Part shown: piece after piece, positions 48,564 through 58,584 of the stretch | Position numbering within the stretch: position 1 is the first letter of the stretch | How the letters are laid out: every line of letters begins with the position of its first letter | Origin: Anditalea andensis | GTDB taxonomy: Bacteria > Bacteroidota > Bacteroidia > Cytophagales > Cyclobacteriaceae | DNA length: 64,000 nt | NCBI RefSeq assembly: GCF_000714815.1 | Contig: NZ_JMIH01000018.1 | Location: 1-64,000, forward strand | Direction of reading: 5' to 3' | Translations under genes and position numbers: made by a program | Notes under the pieces: model-generated | Told to the model about the DNA's origin: nothing | What the model saw: only the letters and a program-made list of their open reading frames with translations | The model's database searches: none

Positions 48564-50519
48564 TTAATGATCTGTGATGACAAAGCCTCCTCTAGGTTGG
48601 ATGGAAACGGTGACTTCTCCCCCTTTCTTAATGTTTATCGAACTTAGGGTAGGTTGCCTTTTCTTATCATCGTTATATATAGAAACTTTTTTACCGTTTA
48701 GCATGGGTAGTTTTAACGTCAAGGTTTTGACCGCTTCCTCAGCATTGACACCTGCTATATACCAGTGTTCTCCACTCCTTCTGGCGATCACAGTATACTT
48801 TCCGGGATAACCGTCTATGTAAAGGGTTTCATCCCAGGTAGTCGGCAGTTTTCTTAGAAAATCGAGCTCAAAAGCAGGCAATTCAGTCAGATTATTCGGC
48901 GTAAGTCCAAACATCTGAACGGGATTCTGGAACAGCACTCCTGTAGCCAACTGAAAAATATCGGTAGTCAATCGCTCCTGGCCCTTTTCATTTCCACGGT
49001 TCAGGAATTTATTCAAAAGCACACCGCCATATTCCATGCTCCCCACTGTATTTCGGATAAAGGGGTGCAGGGTTGCATATAAAGCCTCTTTTTCTCTAAC
49101 ATCCTGTACGAAGATCAGCATCTCGGAAGCTATGACGGCTTCACTTCCCACAAAATTGGGATACATTCTCTCCCATCCTCTCGGCAGAGTAGCTCCATGA
49201 AAGATGACCATCAGTCCATGTTCATTTGCCTCTACCAGAATATCTTCATACAGGCGCATGGTCTCCTGTTTGTCACCGCCAAAGAAGTCCACTTTAATGC
49301 CTTTAACACCGACACGCTGAAGCCATTTCATTTCTTCCTTTCTGGCAAAGGCAGTATTCATTTTGTTCAAAGGCGTCTGAAAGGCATCATTGGCTGCCCC
49401 GTTTGAATTATACCAAAGGAATACATCGACACCCTTCGCGCCGGCATATTGTATCAATTCCTCCATTCTCTGATAACCGATATTTGCATCCCACCAGGCA
49501 TCGATCAGGATGTACTCAAAATCCATTTCTGCAGCCAGGTCGATATACTTGACCTGATCATCATAGTTCATGCTGTTGTCCTGCCAGACTATCCAGCTCC
49601 ACGTGCCTTTACCAAAGCGGTAAGGTTGTGAAGCCTCATACAGGGGTTCTACCACATCAAAAGGGATAGTGGTTTCTACTATAGGCTTTAAAGATTCACC
49701 TACGGTAATGGTCCTCCACGCAGTATGACCGGGCAATCCTAACTGTGTACCTGTACTGGCGAAGCCATTGTTCTGTTCCATCTGTGGATACTGGACAGTA
49801 TACAGGCCATTCTCAAAGCGGCTTAAGTGAGCAGCATTAGAAGTACTTCCCACTCCGGTTTCGGACAGTAACACCCAACCCCTATCTGCAATCTCAAATA
49901 ATCCGGGAAAAACATAACCATATTGGGCGTTGGTATTTTCCAAAGGTGTCTCTACAGTATAACCGGCTTCATAGCTTGGGGCCGTCCGGGCAAATCCGGT
50001 CATCGGCTTCATCATCGAAGATAAAAATGCTTTGGAATCCGAAGGAAAACGGAATCCGGTAACTTCACTTTCCACAACAGCCGCTCTGGTTTCCCCCCAC
50101 TTTGGCAGTTCATATCTAAAGGCTATATCATTATCACTGACCTGAAAATGGATCGATATTTCCTTGTCTTCCTGATTTTTGATGATATAAGTAAGCGTAT
50201 TGGCTTTATATTCTTTATCCGAGACTTTTATCCTATCCTGACTATAGGATTTTTCTACTTGATCTGGAGAGGAACTCACAAAGCTCATATCCCTGGTAAA
50301 ATCGCCCTCATTGGTTACCAGGCCAAGCGGGGAGTTTTCCAGCATTACATGCTGATTATATGATACCGAATACATCGGTTTGCCACTCACCATAGATATA
50401 TCTATACTAAGCTTGCCATCGGGACTGGATACGGTTTTCTTATCCTGGGCTAGGGCTAAAAATGATGTAAATAATAAACAAAAAGCAAAACATATTTTCG
50501 TAATAGTAGATGATAACAT
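48564..50519 (-). CDS. GH97 alpha-glycosidase
   Basis: The 651-residue secreted enzyme has a signal peptide (cleavage near LALAQ), an N-terminal GH97 sandwich (SSPDGKLSIDISMVSGKPMYSVSY), a central TIM barrel with EYILIDAWWDANIGYQRM and GIKVDFFGGDKQETMRLYED, and a C-terminal sandwich. The family contains inverting alpha-glucosidases (SusB) and retaining alpha-galactosidases. The Asp in GIKVDFFGGD is where retaining members carry a nucleophile, so alpha-galactosidase activity on a xylan side chain is favoured here (inference). The location between xylan esterases and GH43 genes supports removal of galactosyl decorations. Confidence 0.9.
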   Translation of the reverse strand: MLSSTITKICFAFCLLFTSFLALAQDKKTVSSPDGKLSIDISMVSGKPMYSVSYNQHVMLENSPLGLVTNEGDFTRDMSFVSSSPDQVEKSYSQDRIKVSDKEYKANTLTYIIKNQEDKEISIHFQVSDNDIAFRYELPKWGETRAAVVESEVTGFRFPSDSKAFLSSMMKPMTGFARTAPSYEAGYTVETPLENTNAQYGYVFPGLFEIADRGWVLLSETGVGSTSNAAHLSRFENGLYTVQYPQMEQNNGFASTGTQLGLPGHTAWRTITVGESLKPIVETTIPFDVVEPLYEASQPYRFGKGTWSWIVWQDNSMNYDDQVKYIDLAAEMDFEYILIDAWWDANIGYQRMEELIQYAGAKGVDVFLWYNSNGAANDAFQTPLNKMNTAFARKEEMKWLQRVGVKGIKVDFFGGDKQETMRLYEDILVEANEHGLMVIFHGATLPRGWERMYPNFVGSEAVIASEMLIFVQDVREKEALYATLHPFIRNTVGSMEYGGVLLNKFLNRGNEKGQERLTTDIFQLATGVLFQNPVQMFGLTPNNLTELPAFELDFLRKLPTTWDETLYIDGYPGKYTVIARRSGEHWYIAGVNAEEAVKTLTLKLPMLNGKKVSIYNDDKKRQPTLSSINIKKGGEVTVSIQPRGGFVITDH

Positions 50520-50617
50520 ATTTGTATAGTATTAATTTTCAATTAGATCCCTCACATTTCTCCATCTAAGTCACCTGCTTAAAGAGGCGTAATATATTCC
50601 TTTAACTGATGATGTTG

Positions 50618-51826
50618 CTATTGATTTTTTTCCCATAGATTGGGAAGAAATTTTTCATATAATAGGTGCCGCCAGGTAGACCAGTCATGACCGCCGTGGC
50701 CACCTACATAATACTCGTGCTCAATTTGATGATTCTCCAGTGCCTCAATTAATGATTTGACCCTTGCACCAAAAAAACCTTTCGCTTCCTCTGTACCCTG
50801 GCCGACAAACAGGTAATCCACTTGGTCATTGATGTTGGGATCATTCAAGAACTCCCTCAATGATGTCTCTGCCTCTGTATCCCCTGCACTTAGAATCCCG
50901 AAATTAGCGAAAAGGTCAAGGGACCGAAACCCGATAAACATACTGTGCCTTCCACCCATGGATAATCCCGAAAGCGCTCTACCATTGGGAGACTTTACTG
51001 TGCTGTAGTTTTGGTCTACCAAAGGGATCACATGATTTCGGAGTTCTTTCTCAAAGACATCAAAAGTTAATTCTGCATGTTGGGGATGATTACGATGTAC
51101 CACCTGATTATTAGTAATAGCGATCAGCATAGGCATAGCTTTGTTTTCGGCCAGTAAGTTATCCATGATAAAATTCACCCTACCATCATAGATCCAGTTG
51201 GAGGGCAATTCTCCGCTACCACCCGTTAAATATAATACAGGATAGGTCTTCTTTGGATCATATCCCGGCGGGGTGTAGACATACATTTCACGCTCTCCCT
51301 CAGTTACTTCTGAATGATAGACATGTCTGGCAACATTACCGTGAGGTACATTCTTAGCATCGTAATAAGCAGGCCCATCTCCATGGACGATCAACTGACT
51401 GTACGGAGGCATGGCAGTAAAGGCTGCATAAGTATTACTAGGATCAGTGATCTGCATGCCATCCACATTAAAGTGATAAGCATACATATCAGGCCTGATC
51501 GGACCAACAGTCAGGGTCCAGATTCCATCTTCTCCTTTTACAAAGGGGACCTGTTCATTTCCCCTTCCCAGCCACATGAGTAAAGCACCCCCGGCCAATT
51601 TGACATCCTGGGCTTTTGGCGCTTTTAGCCGAAAGGTGACAGTTTGGTCGTCATGGACTTCCGGTGAGTTTAGGGGAGCGGAGAAAGGAATAAGCCCTTC
51701 TGTATCTTTTTGAGGGTTATAATCAAGGTTGACGTTAGCCTGTTGCGCTATTCCTTTATGTACAATAGTTATTAAAAGGAGCGTAATAAACTGAAATAAA
51801 TTATTTTTAATGCACCTAATATTCAT
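50618..51826 (-). CDS. CE1-type esterase with N-terminal CBM48-like domain
   Basis: The 402-residue secreted protein has a signal (cleavage near GIAQQ), an N-terminal E-set/CBM48-like sandwich (about 50-150; VTFRLKAPKAQDVKLAGG, MYAYHFNVDGMQITDPSN) and a CE1 esterase domain from about 165. That domain holds MYVYTPPGYDPKKTYPVLYL, ALSGLSMGGRHS with the nucleophile, FVGQGTEEA and GGHGGHDWSTWRHLL with the catalytic His. This architecture is known for feruloyl and acetyl-xylan esterases in Bacteroidota. It lies 12 bases after a paralogue of the same design. Confidence 0.92.
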   Translation of the reverse strand: MNIRCIKNNLFQFITLLLITIVHKGIAQQANVNLDYNPQKDTEGLIPFSAPLNSPEVHDDQTVTFRLKAPKAQDVKLAGGALLMWLGRGNEQVPFVKGEDGIWTLTVGPIRPDMYAYHFNVDGMQITDPSNTYAAFTAMPPYSQLIVHGDGPAYYDAKNVPHGNVARHVYHSEVTEGEREMYVYTPPGYDPKKTYPVLYLTGGSGELPSNWIYDGRVNFIMDNLLAENKAMPMLIAITNNQVVHRNHPQHAELTFDVFEKELRNHVIPLVDQNYSTVKSPNGRALSGLSMGGRHSMFIGFRSLDLFANFGILSAGDTEAETSLREFLNDPNINDQVDYLFVGQGTEEAKGFFGARVKSLIEALENHQIEHEYYVGGHGGHDWSTWRHLLYEKFLPNLWEKNQ

Positions 51827-51838
51827 ATCTATATGGGA

Positions 51839-52957
51839 TTATTGAAATAGTAAAGGTGCCAGCTGATATAGACTTCGACGCCATGTCAAAAACTCGTGGG
51901 CCGTTTTATCTGATACATATGTTACCGCATTGATACCTGCATCCTGCAGTTTTTTCCCTGCCTGAATTACCCTATCCGGATTTTCTTTACTGCCGCTGCT
52001 GATAAATATTAATTTGAGCCCTGAATGGTTTTCTACCTCCTCCGGTGCAAACACTCCACCACTCATTAGTGCATAGTGCGAAAAGACCTCAGGTTTGTTC
52101 ATGGTGATCATCTTGGTCTCCATGCCACCCATAGAAAGTCCTGCCATAGCCCGATGCTCCTGATCTGCGATTGTTCTAAAATTAGTATCTATATACGGAA
52201 TCAATTCATCAACCAACACCGTCTGAAAAGGAGTGATATCAAAATCCCTTAAACCGCCAAATTTGATTTCATTTGTCATTCCATAGGTCATTACGATGAT
52301 AAACGGCTCCAGATTTTTTTCTGCTATCAGGTTATCCATGATAAGATTAGCACGGCCCTGGTTGGTCCAGGCTGTCTCATCTTCTCCCCAGCCATGCTGC
52401 AGGTATAGCACGGGATAGCTTTTGTTTACATCATTCCCATAACCCGGCGGTGTATACACAAAAGCCCTTCGGGAGGTGCCGGTACTTTTAGAAGGAAAAA
52501 GAATCTGCTGTACATGTCCATGAGGTACATCTTTCAGTGCATAAAAATCTTCATCGTGCGCAGGGATTTCAATACCGCTTTCCCACCGGGTAGAACCATA
52601 AAAATTGAGTGCACCGGGATCATTAAATTTCCCACCGTCCACTGTGATATTGTAATAATGAAAGCCTTCATCCATAGGGCCTTCGGTAGTTCCCATCCAG
52701 GTACTGTCAGCCTGCTGGGTAAGGACGGTCCCTCCGCTGCCGCCTAAACCAAGACTGACCTTAATGCTTTTGGCCTCGGGGGCTTCTATGCGAAACCTGG
52801 CATATCCTTGGGAGTTAACCATTGGATATTCCTTACCCGGCTGGTTTAAACTGGATGGTTTAAAATCTTCAATGATAGCATTGTTTTGGGCAAAGGATAC
52901 TGAGCTCAAAAAACACAGAAAAATCCCCCCAAAGATCGATTTTTTAATCATAGTCAT
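51839..52957 (-). CDS. CE1-type esterase with CBM48-like domain, paralogue
   Basis: The 372-residue secreted protein (signal ending SSVSFAQ) has a CBM48-like domain (about 45-135; ARFRIEAPEAKSIKVSLGLGG, FHYYNITVDGG) and a CE1 domain with AFVYTPPGYGNDVNKSYPVLYL and LQHGWGEDETAW. AMAGLSMGGMET holds the nucleophile and KTAHEFLTWRRSLYQ the His. It follows its neighbour's pattern closely but differs enough to suggest a different ester specificity, for example feruloyl against acetyl. An ATG two codons in could also start it. A 243-base gap separates it from the GH43 gene upstream. Confidence 0.92.
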   Translation of the reverse strand: MTMIKKSIFGGIFLCFLSSVSFAQNNAIIEDFKPSSLNQPGKEYPMVNSQGYARFRIEAPEAKSIKVSLGLGGSGGTVLTQQADSTWMGTTEGPMDEGFHYYNITVDGGKFNDPGALNFYGSTRWESGIEIPAHDEDFYALKDVPHGHVQQILFPSKSTGTSRRAFVYTPPGYGNDVNKSYPVLYLQHGWGEDETAWTNQGRANLIMDNLIAEKNLEPFIIVMTYGMTNEIKFGGLRDFDITPFQTVLVDELIPYIDTNFRTIADQEHRAMAGLSMGGMETKMITMNKPEVFSHYALMSGGVFAPEEVENHSGLKLIFISSGSKENPDRVIQAGKKLQDAGINAVTYVSDKTAHEFLTWRRSLYQLAPLLFQ

Positions 52958-53200
52958 AGGTTTTTAGGTTTAATTTAAGATCGATAAGTAGTGAAATCCT
53001 GTGTTGACCATCTAACTGTAGACAGTGATGCTATACGGGACTAAAGAACCGTTACTTTATGTGAATTCCATGCCTGCACATCACCCTTGCAGACATGGAA
53101 AATCATGATATATTAAATTGAATTCTAATTGGTGTCACTCAAGAAATTAATAATCTTCTATCAGATAAATAACTTAAATGACCCCCCAAAAAAAGGCTGA

Positions 53201-54940
53201 TTAATCAGGAATGGCATCATTTGCGGTAGTCGCATAAATACCTAATAATGTCCCTGTAAAACCTCCGGCCACATTGGTGGATAAAATATCTCCCGAAACC
53301 GTACCGCCCAGATTTCTAAAATCCTGGCCATCTAATGAATAGCCAAACTCATAGTCGTCTCCTGTTGCCTTTACCTGTAAGGTTATAGGCTTAGATAGGT
53401 CAATGTTGGTAGAAGCTAATATCTCGGAACTAACCGTACGGTTTCTACCCTGTCCTTTACCCTCTGTCCGCTCCAATACCAACATGTAATCTTTTCCTAC
53501 TCTGGTAACTCCAAAAACATAATTAAAGGCTTCACTCTGCAAACATACTATCCCTGCCAATTCTTTCTCGGACTGTGGTTTAAAGTCCAATGTAGTAGTG
53601 AAGGAAAAATTTTTGTGCATCTGACGTTTGAATAAAGTAGAAGTAGGCTTTACTTCTTTGATGTTCACTGCAAATGGATTGATCTTTAACCCTCTATTTG
53701 TATACTCAATAAAATCTTCTCTTGGACCTCTCAAGCCTATCCATCTGTAATCAAGGTCTTTTGAATTAAAATCTTCTGTATAGGTAAAGTTTCCGTTTGG
53801 AAAAAACCCTTCTTCACCTCTTTTATTGGTTACACCTTCCGGCACCTTTAACTTGGGCTCCATTGGAATTAGACCATTTTCAAATACAGGCCATTCACCG
53901 GACCAGTCCACTGGAAGAATAAAGGTCTCCCTTCCGGTATTCACCCTACCCTTGTCATTTGGTCTTATACCTAGAAAGACACCATAATATTTATCATCAG
54001 GCCCCTGTACCAGATCAGCATGGCCTGCCCAGTCCACTCGGTTTTTTCTATTATCCCCAAAATACCGCTGAGTCAATATAGGATTGGATGGTGCAGGTAC
54101 ATAAGGCCCCATCACATCATCACTGGCAAAGATCACTTCGCTGTGATTTCCTCCGGTACCACCTTCAGCACACATCAGGTAATATCTGTTGTTCTTTTTA
54201 TAAATATGTGGCGCTTCTATCCATATAGGATTTTTAGCTGGGTCTACCCCTCCATCTACTATGATTTTGTCAGTTCCGGCTACTACCTGATCAGCTTCAA
54301 GATCATATTCCCATATTTTAATAACGCGATGTCCTTCATACCTCTCTTCCCCTTCATTAGGTGCGTCATTATGGACCACATATGCTTTGCCATCTTCATC
54401 AAAGAATAAGGCAGGGTCTATTCCTTCAAAGTTAAGTTTATATGGATCACTCCAGCCCTGCAGAGGATCTTTGGTTTTCACTACCATATTACCTATACCT
54501 CCGGCAAACTGGGTGACGATCATGTAGAAGGTATCATTATTAGAATTATAATTGATATCCGGGGCAAATATCCCAGCACTGATACCTGTATCGTGTACCT
54601 TTAACTGTGACTTTCTGTCCAATACATGCCCGATCTGTCTCCAATTGACCAAATCTTTGGAATGGAAAATCGGAACACCCGGAAACATCGCAAAGGTAGA
54701 GTGCACCATATAATAGTCATCCCCTTTTCTGGTGATAGCCGGATCAGGGTAAGCACCTTGAATAATGGGATTATAGAATTCATTCTCTGATAAAGGATTG
54801 TCTATATAAACCTGGTCTTTCCCTTCATAGACTACTTTTGAGAACACAGGGGAATTCTTCTTTTTGCGCTGTCCATATCCTTCATATGAGAATAAAACAA
54901 CTGCCAAAAAGGCTAACATAATCAACTTGAGATTTTTCAT
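53201..54940 (-). CDS. GH43 glycosidase with C-terminal sandwich domain
   Basis: The 579-residue secreted protein has a signal (cleavage near GYGQ) and a GH43 propeller (about 50-390). The catalytic base is in GAYPDPAITRKGDDYYMVHST, the second Asp in FEGIDPALFFDEDGKAY and the acid Glu in PIWIEAPHIYKKNNRYYL. A beta-sandwich follows (about 400-579; DLDYRWIGLRGPRE, GYSLDGQDFRNLGG), of the type found on beta-xylosidases and arabinofuranosidases of this family. Such enzymes cleave xylo-oligosaccharides or arabinosyl side chains. The next gene upstream encodes a CE6-type esterase. Confidence 0.93.
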   Translation of the reverse strand: MKNLKLIMLAFLAVVLFSYEGYGQRKKKNSPVFSKVVYEGKDQVYIDNPLSENEFYNPIIQGAYPDPAITRKGDDYYMVHSTFAMFPGVPIFHSKDLVNWRQIGHVLDRKSQLKVHDTGISAGIFAPDINYNSNNDTFYMIVTQFAGGIGNMVVKTKDPLQGWSDPYKLNFEGIDPALFFDEDGKAYVVHNDAPNEGEERYEGHRVIKIWEYDLEADQVVAGTDKIIVDGGVDPAKNPIWIEAPHIYKKNNRYYLMCAEGGTGGNHSEVIFASDDVMGPYVPAPSNPILTQRYFGDNRKNRVDWAGHADLVQGPDDKYYGVFLGIRPNDKGRVNTGRETFILPVDWSGEWPVFENGLIPMEPKLKVPEGVTNKRGEEGFFPNGNFTYTEDFNSKDLDYRWIGLRGPREDFIEYTNRGLKINPFAVNIKEVKPTSTLFKRQMHKNFSFTTTLDFKPQSEKELAGIVCLQSEAFNYVFGVTRVGKDYMLVLERTEGKGQGRNRTVSSEILASTNIDLSKPITLQVKATGDDYEFGYSLDGQDFRNLGGTVSGDILSTNVAGGFTGTLLGIYATTANDAIPD

Positions 54941-54974
54941 TTAAACTTATTTATTTTAAGAAATCATAAAATTT

Positions 54975-55817
54975 TTAATAACCCAACAGAGCAAGCATCT
55001 GCATCCCATACCTTTTGCCCAACTCCCGGTACCCCGCAGCCGAAAAATGCAAACCATCCTCTACCGCATCGCATTCAGCTGATGAGACCACATAGGCATT
55101 TGGAATCACGGTAGGCAGAGTGTGAATGAGGGGGTTCATACTGGCACACTTACCACCTTGGGCTTCACTTACCATTTCACCTGCTATCAAGGGAAGAGAA
55201 TCCGGTTCCAATCCCAGATCGCTAAGGATATTTTCATATACCCCTTTCACTTTAAATGGCCAGGTTTGGTCCCCAGTATTGGATTCTCCCTGATGAAGTA
55301 AAATACCCTTGATAACCCCATCATTTTGTGCGATTTTGGCCAGTTCTATCAGTCTCCCATACGGATCTCCATCATACTCTTTTACTATATTCTGCAGCCA
55401 GTCAGGGGAAGAGGCCACGTATTCTTCATAGTTCTTTTCAAAAAGCTCTATTCTGGTACCGCCTACCGAGACATTGATGATACCTATTTTGATATCCTTG
55501 GGCAGATTTGCTGTCAGGGTTCTTCCAAAATAATCAGCCGGACCCAAACCGGTGTGGCATCTGGTCAGCGGTGCAGTGGCCGGATACCACTGCCCCCGCT
55601 CCCTTCCCAGATTCTCACAGTCCACAGCCTGCAATACCTTAAAGCGCTCATCTTTTATAGTATCCTGCTCTTCAAACTTTGCAAACCCCTCCATATTGGA
55701 CTGGCCAAAACTCAAGAAAACATAGAAATTTTCATCCTGTGCGCTTGCTGTTAAGCCATAGTTTAATAAGAGGCATGTTAACAGCATAATTTTTATTTTA
55801 CTTAATTTTCTCATCAT
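54975..55817 (-). CDS. CE6-type acetyl xylan esterase (SGNH fold)
   Basis: The 280-residue secreted protein has a signal (cleavage near TASAQ) and the SGNH/sialate-O-acetylesterase-like motifs FLSFGQSNMEGF with the nucleophile Ser, SVGGTRIE, GILLHQGESNTGD and the C-terminal DGLHFSAAGYRELG with Asp and His. This pattern is that of CE6 and related acetyl xylan esterases. Its ATG overlaps the stop of the GH95 gene by one base (TAATG), so the two are translationally coupled. The next gene downstream is GH43. Confidence 0.9.
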   Translation of the reverse strand: MMRKLSKIKIMLLTCLLLNYGLTASAQDENFYVFLSFGQSNMEGFAKFEEQDTIKDERFKVLQAVDCENLGRERGQWYPATAPLTRCHTGLGPADYFGRTLTANLPKDIKIGIINVSVGGTRIELFEKNYEEYVASSPDWLQNIVKEYDGDPYGRLIELAKIAQNDGVIKGILLHQGESNTGDQTWPFKVKGVYENILSDLGLEPDSLPLIAGEMVSEAQGGKCASMNPLIHTLPTVIPNAYVVSSAECDAVEDGLHFSAAGYRELGKRYGMQMLALLGY

Positions 55818-58321
55818 TACTTCTTGCTATAAATGCTATAGTTTTGCCCTGGCTCTGTCTTAATATCATATTCATAAATAGGTCTTAATTCAATATCCTG
55901 AATCCTGTCCATATCTTTAATTATTGGTTTTTTGATGTCCGGTAATTGATAGAATTGATTGGGATTATCACCTTCTGCTTCCTTCAGGCCTTCTCCCTCT
56001 AATGGATAGTAAGACCTGATTCGGCAAACTCCTCCCAGGTTTGATAATATATTGATCTCTTTGGGATGGTGGTCATCCCACTCGATACCAATCTCAAAAC
56101 CGCCACGAGCCCTCAATCCACTTACCGAACCCTTGCTCCACTCATCTGGAATGGCCGATAATATATGGATAGCGCCATCATGACTTTGCATCAGCATTTC
56201 TGCTATACCCGCGGTACATCCAAAGTTTCCGTCTATTTGGAAAGGCGGGTGTGAGTCAAATAGATTTGGATAGGTCCCACCCTTCTGCTTGCCGTCAGGA
56301 AGTATGGCTGGGCTCAGCTGATCTTTGATCAACTTATAGGCATGGTTACCGTCTAGAAATCTGGCCCATAGGTTCACTTTCCATCCCATAGACCAGCCGG
56401 TGGATTCATCCCCACGCGCTTGGAGGGATGTTTTGGCCGCACTAAATAGTTCAGGAGTTCTGTATGGAGATATTTGGTTAGAGGGGTACAGGCCATATAG
56501 ATGGGATACATGTCTATGGTTATCCTTTGGATTATCCCAGTCTTTCTGCCACTCCTGTAGCTGGCCCCAGCTTCCAGTCTGCATGGGTGGAAGCCTGGCT
56601 AACTTTTCTTCCATTTCTTTGATCACTATATCTTGATCACCCAGGATTTTAGCAGCCTCTATGGTCCGGGTAAATAAATCAAAAAGCAGCTGATTGTCCA
56701 TTGTATTACCGGCAGCCACTGCTGAATTATGAAATTGATGGGGAACATTTTCAGGAGACGTGGATGGCGTTACCACCAGGTATCCCGTATGGGGATCTTC
56801 TACCAAATAATCCAGAAAGAACATGGCCGCCTGTTTAGCTACCGGATAGACAGACGCCAAGTAGGTCTGATCACCGGAAAAATCATATTTTTCAAAAAGG
56901 TGCTGGGAAACCCATGCTCCCCCTAAAGGCCACATCCCTGCCTCTGCAAAATCCACAGGGCCGGTGATCCTCCACAGGTCGGTATTGTGATGCAGGACCC
57001 ATCCTCTAGCCCCATACATATCTTTTGCAGTTTTTTGGCCAGTTTCTGAAAGGTCCTTTACCATCTGGATGAATGGCTCATGTAATTCCGTAAGATTAGA
57101 GATCTCGGCAGGCCAATAGTTCATCTCTGCATTAATATTGACTGTATACTTACTATCCCAGGCAGGATATAACTGATCATTCCAGATACCTTGCAGATTG
57201 GCCGGCTGTCCTCCAGACCTGGAGGCGGCTATCAACAGGTACCTGCCAAACTGGAAATACAAAGAAACCAGTTGTGGATCATTACCTTGGGCAAACTGCT
57301 CAACTCTTACATCTGTGGGTAAATCAGCAGCCCCTGTACGTCCCAAATCCAATTTTACCCGATCAAAATGTAGTCGGTGATCCGCCACATGATCTGTATA
57401 TACTTTTTCAAATGACTTGGAAACAACTTTGTTTAAATAAGATATAGCTCTGGATGAAGCATCTCCAGAAATATCTCTATAATTAACAAAATTCGTAGCA
57501 ATAGATATAAATATCGTCACTTCATCAGCATTTGCTATTTCTATCTTATTCTGGTCTGCCCGAATGCTTCCCCCTTTAGGAACAAATTTTACATTGGCGA
57601 CAAACGTTACTGCACCTTCGATCCCTTCATGGTCGGTGGAAGTACCGGACATTTCCAATAGGTCGTTACCTATCACGCGGAAGTCAAATTCACCTGGCCG
57701 GTCCATGGAAGCAGAAAAGCTGATAGCACCTGATTGGTCAGCTGTGAGGTGAGCTACTATGACCTGATCCGGGTGGGAAGACAGTACTTTGGTAGCATAA
57801 TTAATCCCAGACTTTTTAAAGTGGTTGGACACTATAGCATTTTCAATATCCAGTTCTCTATAATAATTTTCTACTTCAGTTTGATCTTTATAAGTAAGTC
57901 TGAGATTACCTATCGTCTGGTAAGGCATCCCATGGGGTCCTCTGAAAAAATTATCATCAACCATTTTTTGGGCCGCTACGTATTTCCCATCGAAAACAAG
58001 GTCACGTACATCTCCTAATCTTTTTAAAGCATCCGGGTTATCATTTCGGTAAGGCTGCCCTGCGTAAAATGTATTCTCATTGAGCTGTATGACCTCATCC
58101 TGCGGATTTCCAAATATCATGGCCCCCAGTCTTCCATTTCCAACAGGCAAAGCTTCTACCCAACGCTGAGCCGGATGACCATACCAGAGCTTCATATCAG
58201 TATTCTCCTTTTGATGCTGGGCATTGGCTTGAAAAACACCCCCCATACTCAGTCCTATGCAATAAATTACCCGCAAGAATATAACTGCGTTTTTGTTTGA
58301 TGTATATTTTACTAATTTCAA
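55817..58321 (-). CDS. GH95 alpha-L-fucosidase or alpha-L-galactosidase
   Basis: The 834-residue secreted protein matches GH95 in order. It has an N-terminal sandwich (WYGHPAQRWVEALPVGNGRLGAMIFG, IQLNENTFYAGQPY), a helical linker, and the (alpha/alpha)6 barrel with PANLQGIWND, VNINAEMNYWPAEISNLTEL, VLHHNTDLWR and STGWSMGWKVNLWARFLDG. A C-terminal sandwich closes it. Glu and Asp of the known catalytic set appear in the NAEMNYW and HHNTDLW regions. In a xylan cluster the L-galactosidase activity known for some GH95 enzymes is more plausible than fucose removal (family knowledge plus inference). It is coupled to the CE6 gene downstream. Confidence 0.92.
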   Translation of the reverse strand: MKLVKYTSNKNAVIFLRVIYCIGLSMGGVFQANAQHQKENTDMKLWYGHPAQRWVEALPVGNGRLGAMIFGNPQDEVIQLNENTFYAGQPYRNDNPDALKRLGDVRDLVFDGKYVAAQKMVDDNFFRGPHGMPYQTIGNLRLTYKDQTEVENYYRELDIENAIVSNHFKKSGINYATKVLSSHPDQVIVAHLTADQSGAISFSASMDRPGEFDFRVIGNDLLEMSGTSTDHEGIEGAVTFVANVKFVPKGGSIRADQNKIEIANADEVTIFISIATNFVNYRDISGDASSRAISYLNKVVSKSFEKVYTDHVADHRLHFDRVKLDLGRTGAADLPTDVRVEQFAQGNDPQLVSLYFQFGRYLLIAASRSGGQPANLQGIWNDQLYPAWDSKYTVNINAEMNYWPAEISNLTELHEPFIQMVKDLSETGQKTAKDMYGARGWVLHHNTDLWRITGPVDFAEAGMWPLGGAWVSQHLFEKYDFSGDQTYLASVYPVAKQAAMFFLDYLVEDPHTGYLVVTPSTSPENVPHQFHNSAVAAGNTMDNQLLFDLFTRTIEAAKILGDQDIVIKEMEEKLARLPPMQTGSWGQLQEWQKDWDNPKDNHRHVSHLYGLYPSNQISPYRTPELFSAAKTSLQARGDESTGWSMGWKVNLWARFLDGNHAYKLIKDQLSPAILPDGKQKGGTYPNLFDSHPPFQIDGNFGCTAGIAEMLMQSHDGAIHILSAIPDEWSKGSVSGLRARGGFEIGIEWDDHHPKEINILSNLGGVCRIRSYYPLEGEGLKEAEGDNPNQFYQLPDIKKPIIKDMDRIQDIELRPIYEYDIKTEPGQNYSIYSKK

Positions 58322-58584
58322 TTCGGCTATGGTTTAACTGTTTTTTTATATACTTAAATAGGACTATCCAAACTTATTCGATACGGTAGTGACGTTTCTA
58401 TTATTTTTTTCTAAATCCAAATTTGTTCCTTACCGAAGGTCACTATGGAACATCACTTGCGTATCTACTTACTTATCAGCGTCTTTTAAGCTTCCTTAAT
58501 AGAGTGACGCCTTACTTGATCTCATTTAAAGTGCACTTATGCTAACCATATTTCCTCTGACCCGTAGTTCCTGTAAATTCCCTT

